Positions 11,317 through 64,000 of a DNA stretch of 64,000 bases are shown in pieces. Within the stretch, counting starts at the first letter, position 1, and the number at the start of each line of letters is the position of its first letter. The position numbers and the translations under genes were made by a program. A model generated the notes under the pieces. It was not told where the DNA came from. It did not search any database and worked only from the letters and a program-made list of their open reading frames with translations. The stretch is from Pachypanchax playfairii (lineage: Eukaryota > Chordata > Actinopteri > Cyprinodontiformes > Aplocheilidae), in the NCBI GenBank assembly GCA_006937955.1, contig SSNP01000001.1:6171071-6235070 (forward strand), in the 5' to 3' direction.

Positions 11317-11992
11317 TGGTGCATTCACACCGGCCCAACCATCAACTTCATAAGCGGCAAGTTTATATGTAAAGTCTATGGTTGACGGGCGTCAGACAGA
11401 CGTCAACGGCTCTGCGGCGCTTTGTGAGCGTTATGAGCGGCAACTTTTCAAGCTTTTCTAGCGTTTCAGGCGTTGACGCTTGAAAAGCTAGAAAAGCTCA
11501 AAGTTCAGCTAGCTGAACTTTTGACGTTCATAACGCTCTTGAAGCGGCATGTCAACCAATCAGAGCGTCTCATCGTAGTGACGTAAGATGTCACAGCACG
11601 TAGCCGGAAAGAAGCGGGATCAGCCAAAATGGAAGATAAATTAACCTCATCCAAACGTAGCTCCTGGAGCAAATGGTTAAACTCACCAAACTCAGAACTC
11701 ATCTGAAGAATGGGGTGTATCCACAAACGGCGCTGATGCACCCGACGTCGACGTTGTCTAGATCTATGAAGTAAATAAATCCAAGCCACTGTCTCAATAT
11801 GATCCGCCATAGCTCCGAACATCCGATAACAAAGGAAGCCCCGCCTTCTCGCTCTTTTTCGGTCAGGCTTTACGAGCTTTAACGCCTATGCGCTCTGACT
11901 GGCAGGCGTTATAAGTTTCAACCTCAAACGTCAAATTTGGAGCGTTATCAGCGTTGCTTGACGTTGACAAAGTGGCCGGTGTGAATGCACCA
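11317..11992 (-). mobile_element. PIF/Harbinger derivative D1 with transposase first-exon remnant
   Basis: Terminal repeats TGGTGCATTCACACCGG and CCGGTGTGAATGCACCA, with TTA before and TAA after, fit the 3-bp TWA targets of PIF/Harbinger. The minus-strand open frame (11505-11822) has RRRRV...RRLWIHPILQ and GEFNHLLQELRLDE, typical of the N-terminus of Harbinger (HARBI1-like) transposases; the catalytic part is absent. Confidence 0.82.
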
Positions 11993-12079
11993 TAAAAGAG
12001 ACAAGATAGAGACAAGTCTAACCCCCAAAAAAAACAAAATGCAGAAAAACCTGCAGAAACAATATAAAAACTAGAAAAG

Positions 12080-12290
12080 CACTCAGAGAGCGCAGACCTC
12101 CGCCAAGTGGACATATTGTAGAAAGTACCGTATCCTTTAAAAAATTCCTGGATCCAGACGGTAATCCAGATCGCCTCCAAAATCTAGTCAATTCTTCAAG
12201 TTTTTGAGTTATCCTGCTAACAGACAGACAGACCTGGATGAAAACATTACCTCCTTGGTGGAGGTAACAAACTCAAAACTAATAGGTATG
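12080..12290. repeat. Short interspersed repeat with inverted ends
   Basis: Begins gcagacctccgccaag and ends ccttggtggaggtaa, inverted matches of about 10 bp. The pattern looks like a known fish interspersed repeat, but I cannot name the family. Confidence 0.35.
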
Positions 12291-12787
12291 ACAGACAATC
12301 AGCTCATGTGTTTAAAAACACAGTATAAATGAAGAATTTCAATCTTTTAGCTGGAGATATTAACAAAACTCCTCTTTGTTAGTTCTTATGTCAGATTCAG
12401 ACCCTAAAAAATTAGCCTGGCACATTTGAAATGTTCGCAGTGATTGTATTTTTTAAATTAACTTGAATATGAACTATTACATGGAAAAATAAATTTCCAC
12501 TATAAATAAAACTTTTGTCATTTTCTCGTAACTGTCTTCTGGATTTCTGTTAAAGCTTGAGGCTCCACTTAATGCAACATACTAAAATATTATCCTTAAA
12601 AAAGGACTCCGGGATGAAAATTAGATTTTTTTTTTTTCAAGTTCTAGCTACACCTCCCCAAATAACCTAAAACATACACAAAAATACAAAAGCAAATGTA
12701 AACAAAAGAAGAAAGAAACACAAGATGTTGTTAACGCTGATACAGAACGATCCTGGTGATAAATGACTGATCTGTGTTGTGCTGCAG

Positions 12788-57978
<45,191 letters not shown>

Positions 57979-58264
57979 CCATGGAAACCAAGAGCAGCAT
58001 GTCTCCTCAGCAACACCGCATCAGCATCAGGACTGTAAAGGATGGCACAACAGACAGCATGCCTCTCCGTCTCTCTCTTGATCTCTCGCTCCTCTCTCTT
58101 CATCCACCTCTCTACGACGGGCTCATCCTTCTCTTCGTGGCTCCGGATGAAACGCAGTTCTTCCCCTTTTTCCTCTCATCCACCGTTTCTTGTTGTCCAA
58201 AAGAACGATGAAGGAACTGCACCGTATGAGACGTGGACGAGAGACCGAACATGAATGAAGGACG

Positions 58265-58270
58265 AATAAA
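58265..58270 (+). terminator. Polyadenylation signal AATAAA, proximal
   Basis: A canonical hexamer 287 bases after the caskin1 stop codon. A second one follows at 58355-58360. Which is used cannot be decided from sequence. Confidence 0.4.
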
Positions 58271-60596
58271 AAGAGAAGCAGTTTAAAGAGAGATCCACAA
58301 AGGACCAAATAATTTATTGGCAAAGAAAATATTGGAAAAAAAAATACACTTATTAATAAAGAAATGTATCAAAGTGTTGGAGACTTCCGTCAGAACTCCA
58401 TACGGACTCTTTAAGTGAACAGAAACTAATAGAGATTTTAAAAACCAACTGTGTAATGAATCATAGTATGATATGTGTACATTCTAAGCATGGAGAGTTT
58501 ATATCTACTGAAAAAAAGTCCTGCATTAGCACAGTAATATATGATATATACCGATAAATATGAATCTCTTGCTCTTTGGTTTGATGTCTTGGTTTCGTGT
58601 GGAATGGTGCCCTCTGGTGTTGTGACGATGTAAATGACTTGATGGAAAAAAAAACTTTTTTTCTCTGTGACCAAACTGAAACTATTCAGCTCCTGAAGGG
58701 TGTGCACGCTCGCTTGTGTGTGTGTGTGTGTGTGCGTGATAGGATGAACAACAGAGATCATTTTTTGGCAGAAAAATCTGAGATTCTGGGATCAAATTAA
58801 GCTTCATGTTCCTTCTATATGCACACACACAAACATACACATGCACATACAGGCCCACGTGCACACAGGAGAAGCACAATGATACACACAGCTGGCTTGC
58901 ACACACACACAAACACACGATAAAAGACTTCATAATAGGAACTCAATTAAAAGGAAAGAGAATTGGACGAAAAAAATTGTTTTTTTTGTGGACTGAACAG
59001 GAAAAGTTTCAGTGAAGCATTTTGAGGAGCAGAATTGTAGAATTTTAGTCGAAGCAGAGGGAAAATAATCGGACATTTGTGTGTCAACTGTAGGATAAAT
59101 TCAGCACAAGCATCGCAGTGGAAGCTGCACGTCAAGAAAGAGGGCTTGAAAACCCGCTGCTGGCTAACAAGGTACAGCAGCAAACTTCAGGTTCCATCTC
59201 ACACACAGTCCATGACTCTAATGCAGTACATCAACTCATTCCTGACAACGAGAAACACTCAGATTTAAATCATGAAAGATTCCATATGCATTGTTTATCC
59301 AAAAACATTCACACGCTTTGTGAGGATTTAGGATTTTTTCATGCGCTAACCCACAAACTGGTATTTGAAGTGAAATTAGAAAACTCTGGATTATTTCCTT
59401 TGTTGGACAGAAACACTTCCTGTGCAGCCCTGGAGTTTAAAATCAGCTCGGAAACTTTTATCTAACCCCAAACGCTGAATACCAATTGCTACAGCGTTAC
59501 AGTTTTAATAAACCCAAAAATAGTGCCGATTTTTAAAGAGACAGTTCTGCCTTTTTCATCACTGGTTTTAAAGATCTAATCAAATGTTTTCAGATGCATT
59601 CTTGGATATTTGCCCAAGCGCTAGCGATTTAACGGCCTATCATCATTGAATTTCGAGTTTAGTGAGCTCCAAGCCGAAAGCGACAGCTTTAAAGACTGCT
59701 TAAGATTGTAGATATAATTTTAACTCTGGGAGAATAAGTTTATTTAGTTCTGAATTTGTTCGATGATTGCTTTCCTTGTCTTGTCGATGTGCACTCACAA
59801 TCTTCAGTCGCTTCCTGAAACGACGAAAAACTCACAGAAAGTTAAATTTCCCAGCTAGTGCTAGAATTATTGCCCATCCTGACTTTTGCATTTGGAGTTT
59901 GCTTTAAAAGTCTGCTGACAAAACACACTTGCGAATTAAATACTGGACAGAGTTCTGGTTCTGAATTTAAGAAAAAAAAAAAAAAAATGAAGCAACCAGT
60001 TCCCTCGTTATTCACATCAAATTGTAAAGATTAAAATGTGATTTCAAGCTCGGGACTTCCGGCCCCGACATATATCAGAAGCATTAACTTCAACCAAGTA
60101 GTAACCTGTTTTGTTGTTGACAGCATACTGTTTGAGTTCTCAGGTGTGTCCAGTTGTAAAATGCTCCTTTAAAAGTTGATGCATGAAGGTTTACAAGCTT
60201 TTATGCCCGAGACTGACCTGAAACCCGACCATGATGCAGCCACTGCCGTGCTTTAGAATTAAAGAGCCGTCTTTTTCTTTGTATCTGAGCACAAAATTTA
60301 GTAGGTACACATTTAGTTTATTTTATCGTGGCAGATTAACACTGAAATTAACATTTCCTAGCTTGAGATGACCTTTAAACCTAGAGGGACATAAGCGTTC
60401 TTCTATCTATTGACCAACTTCTTTTTCTCAGTCACTAAGTTTATCGAGGCTTTGCTACTGTTAATACTGCTGGTGACTGAAATTCTTCTATTAGACAGAT
60501 GATTTGATGAATGATCCAGTTGTGTCACATTGAAGCCTACTGCTGTTTCGAGTCAGTACATTGAGCAATATAACTTTAGTGTGACAATAATATTCA

Positions 60597-60602
60597 AATA
60601 AA
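60597..60602 (+). terminator. Polyadenylation signal AATAAA, distal candidate
   Basis: A canonical hexamer about 2.6 kb after the stop codon, followed by a T-rich and GT-containing stretch. It would give a long 3' UTR, common in neuronal genes. Confidence 0.3.
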
Positions 60603-60619
60603 CTGTAGTTGATTTATCA

Positions 60620-61860
60620 TGTCGGGAATTAGCGTGCTGATACTGAGTCAGCAGCCCACTTCAAGTCTTTGTATAAACTTTAAATTATAGAGTTAATTAT
60701 ACCACATTTTAAAACCATGTGTTATATAAAATGTTTAAAATCCACTCACTGAAATTCCAACAATCAACTTTCTCTTTCTCTCTAACCCTGTCACTCATTT
60801 AGCCACTCACCTCGTTTAGCCATGACAATCTTTCATTGGCATCACCATGGTTACTACAGTGTGTTGCCTTGATTTTGTGGACGGAGGAAGAAATATAAAT
60901 ACTTGGAAGAGATCTAGCAGCAGCGAAGCTCCGGGTGTTACTTCCAAAAAGTTGGTGCAATATTCCAAGATTTCATTTGCACCTCAGTCCATAAAGGAAA
61001 ACAAGGTCTCAGTTTCATGTCTATGAATAAATAATATATCAGAGGATAGTTGTGGTATTTAAATTCTGATCACAAACAGATTATATATATGTGTATATCA
61101 ATATTTGCAAAAGAAGAAATGTATTTATGATGTATGTCATCCTGAAGAGTATTTTTAAACAGATCTAATCTGAGTATTGAACCAGTCTGCTTCTCCATGC
61201 TTAAGTGGTCCAAGCCAATGAACATGTTGGGATTTTTTCAAGGAAGTGTTCTTTTTTTATTGATAAGTTTATTGCTTTCCTTCTGCACATGTGTCCAGGT
61301 GTGGCAATGTGTATAATACAAGCAATTATTGTTATTCATTTGTATGATTTACATCTTTTCTTTGAAACATGTGCCTTGCTTTGTGATTTTGGTCTAACTT
61401 CAATACAGTAGATGGGTATGTACAAAATCAGGGAACTGCTCTCTTTTTACCTGTTGCTATCTTCCTTTATTTTGAAAGTCACCCTGCCTTTCCTCTTCTA
61501 TCACACCTAACGAGATAGTTCAGATATTTCAAATGTATACAGCTGGTTCTGTAAAACATCGAACCTGCTGTAGATACTTTTTAAATAGCCTCAGTTAATA
61601 GAAGCAGATTAGTTCGGATTAGACAGATGAGATATTCACACAGACCATGTTCACATCGGGCTCTACAGCGTTTGTCCACAGGGGAGCTAATTGTGTGTAG
61701 ATGGCATTAAATCCAGGTTGTAATGCTCTTATTAAGTGTTGAGAACAGTTACACACACAGACCATGCATGTCCAAATCTGGGTTACTGGATTATACATTA
61801 AATAGTTATCCAATCTAATTAGATTCTGACCAGAAGTGTTGCACACTGCTGTGAATGAGA
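60620..61860. other. Downstream sequence, nothing recognised
   Basis: Non-coding sequence beyond the distal polyadenylation candidate. It may still be 3' UTR. Confidence 0.35.
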
Positions 61861-61862
61861 GT

Positions 61863-62231
61863 ATCTCATGCAACGATACCACTTTTTTTAAACCGATACG
61901 ATACCGATATTGGATCTGAGTACTTGCCAATACCAAGTACCAATGCCGATACTTCTACCACACAAAAAAATGCATTGAATTAGAAGACAGGTTTAATTTT
62001 CTTCTCTGCTTGTAACAACAAATGATGGTAAACTAGATAAATAAATAAAATATTAATAAAAATGACCACAAAACTAAAAATTCAAGTGAAAAATAAACAT
62101 TTTCTCTGAAATTATTGCAGAGTTTCCACATTTTAAATACTTGTTTATGGTATCGGTTGACTAAATAACACAAGTACATTAGAATGTTATTAGCCCAAAT
62201 GTCTGATACCAGTATCGTATTGGTGCATCTA
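61863..62231. mobile_element. hAT-like MITE, second copy of the 37015 family
   Basis: Ends tctcatgcaacgataccac and ataccagtatcgtattggtgcatct match the 37015-37350 element in reverse orientation (also cttgccaataccaagtacc, atacttctaccacac). Target duplications are not visible. Confidence 0.65.
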
Positions 62232-62239
62232 TTGGTGCA

Positions 62240-64000
62240 ATATGTAGTAAAGGTTTATAACATACTGTTCACATGAAGCATGACGGAGTTGCATTAACAA
62301 CTTCTATATTTGATTTTGGGTTATTTAAGATGGTGGTAATCTACTTTGGTCTGGACAGTGTTCTAACTAGCTGTTACCTCGTCAACAACCAACAGAACCA
62401 ACTGCATTTCTCCTAACTGAGGTCATTCACAGAATTATCTGCAACAAATAAATTATTACGGTCCATTTCAACAGAAAACCACTTCAATAAATCTCTTTAA
62501 ATAATTTAAATAATTATCTCTTTAAACAGATGAGACTTTAAAAAGTCTTTTCTGAAACCATGGTAACTGAAGCAACACTTTCATCACTGAGCTCATGCTT
62601 CCAAACCATGTTAGCATAAACATCTTGTCATTTAACTAATAGTTTGGGAGAATCTTCACTCTTCTGCTGGGAGTAAGATAAGACGATCAACAGCACTTGA
62701 TTCCTTTTTGGGAACAAATGCTAGCTAAACTTTTTTACGCGTGTAAAAAGTACACACAGCCGATAAATCAACGCTAGCAGCTTCCTGTCTGCTTGTGAAC
62801 CTCAGCATGAAAATAATCGGATGTCTGTCCGTCATTTATTGTTTTATTGTGTTATTTGCATGACCCAATGATACACACTTCACTGTTACAGCATAGGCTA
62901 ATTTCTTCTAGCTAAATAGACAGAAGTGCTTTTTTTATCCTAGCAACAGACAAAAGTTAAATACAATGGATTTATATGGAGGAAACAAACAAACTAAATC
63001 TGCGGCAACAATAAAAATAAATACTAGTAAGTAAACAAACTGCAAAAGGAGGATTTAAATTGTGCAAAAACAGGCAAGCATCTAATGCAGCTTTACATTA
63101 CTGCAGGTTTTCTTGTGAAGATTCTACAGATGAACCGTTAAAATACATTAAACTGAGAAACAAAATGCATTTTAAAGAAAATTCTACTTTGAGAACACTT
63201 TAAAAAACTATTCTGTCAGACAAACTGAATCACTGTCAGATCCAGATCTGGGTGTTTCCTCTTTAGAGACTATGTGAGTCTAGAGGATCCAAACCAGAAT
63301 CCAGTTTGAGTTCTGCTTGTGAGACAGACAGATAAAGCAAAAGGTTTCCACTTTAATTCTCACGTATATGAACTCAAACAGTACAAGATAAAACTTAATC
63401 TGATGTATCCTGTTTAGGAATGAATGTATAAGGTTCAATTATTCTAAACTCAAGTCTTTTAAGCATCATCCCAACATCCAGTGGGTAGTGAGAAAGTATT
63501 TCTTTCTTTTAAACCTGCAAATTTGAGTCGGGTGAATCTTCATGATGAAGATCAGATAGCTGGATACTAAAATAACCACATGAAGGGATGAATAATATGT
63601 TCCAAACCCAAATGAAGCTGCGATAGAACCATTCATTCACTCACACAGCACTTTGTATTGAAACAAATATTTTTCTAGTTGAATTGTTTAAGCGTCTCGC
63701 CCAGCGACACTTTCGGCAGGAGTAAGATTCTGCTCTGAAGCCGACCACACTTCCAATTTGATATGCAACAAATTTAGCAAAGCTAATCCAACCATGTGCT
63801 GGTGGTTGCATAGTGTTAATGTGGGTGAAATCCGTCTTTATCTGCCTATTAGCATGATGCTGAAAAATCAACTGTTCTTTAATTTTCTTTACAATTTCCA
63901 GAGAACATGTCATAAAAAATGCTAATCTGCTGCATCTCTGACCTCCTTTACAGTTTATTGTTGTTTATGATGCTATGCTAATATGTAAAACTACAGTAGA
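62240..64000. other. Downstream sequence, nothing recognised
   Basis: AT-rich sequence with no credible open frame, RNA gene or repeat boundary to the end of the window. Confidence 0.4.

Larger units (their letters stand above)
57979..60620 (+). other. caskin1: caskin1 3' UTR (end uncertain)
   Basis: Sequence after the TAA stop with no other recognisable gene. AATAAA signals occur at 58265, 58355 and 60597, so the transcript could end near 58290, 58380 or 60620, or use several. A short (GT)n at 58719 and AC-rich sequence at 58820-58920 are also present. A further AATAAA lies near 61025. Confidence 0.5.

Noticed and set aside
1..12787. Search for the caskin1 N-terminal exons (GKEQELVQ and NVNFQD type sequence)
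   Set aside because: No matching open segment with splice sites was found by eye. They are probably upstream, though a short exon could have been missed.
59118..59465. 115-codon open frame downstream of caskin1
   Set aside because: It lies in the 3' UTR, with no recognisable domain.

Overview
This is a stretch of a teleost fish nuclear chromosome. The signs are vertebrate-type introns, long (GT)n, (CA)n and (GGAT)n microsatellites, fish-type LINE fragments and a dense mix of small DNA-transposon derivatives. The species cannot be named from the sequence alone. No prokaryotic gene, CRISPR array, rRNA or tRNA gene was seen.

One host gene fills most of the window. It lies on the + strand from 12788 to its stop codon at 57978, with a 3' UTR beyond. 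It is caskin1, a multidomain synaptic scaffold protein. I could place 22 coding exons by splice sites and reading phase. Together they give 1569 uninterrupted codons plus the stop. The order of parts is: ankyrin repeats (12788-18482), SH3 domain (18670-20826), a proline-rich exon with no counterpart in the human protein as I recall it (28723-28968), the CASK-binding motif EEIWVLRKP (32951-33055), a linker (33804-38148), two SAM domains (39847-49475), a long proline/serine-rich tail (52162-56256), and the conserved C-terminal helix (57882-57978). The CASK motif marks the gene as caskin1 rather than caskin2. The N-terminal exon or exons, about 49 residues in human, were not found and probably lie upstream of the window.

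Region by region: 1-12787 is 5' intron sequence crowded with inverted repeats, TTAA-flanked elements, a PIF/Harbinger derivative and an LINE-L2 fragment. 12788-20826 carries the ankyrin and SH3 exons, with one TTAA element and two internally deleted LINE copies in the introns. 20827-28722 is a 7.9 kb intron holding a three-level nest of DNA transposons. 28723-49475 carries the linker and SAM exons, separated by nested hAT, Harbinger, Kolobok/piggyBac-like and L2 insertions. 49476-52161 holds a 5'-truncated LINE-L2. 52162-57978 carries the long tail exons. 57979-64000 is 3' UTR and downstream sequence with one more hAT-like element.

The observations most worth a second look are: a candidate alternative first coding exon at 38311-38379 that would give a SAM-initiated short isoform; the extra proline-rich exon; a GC-AG intron; a splice donor fused to a 35-unit GGAT array; and about eleven TTAA-flanked elements within one gene, two pairs of which abut through a single TTAA.
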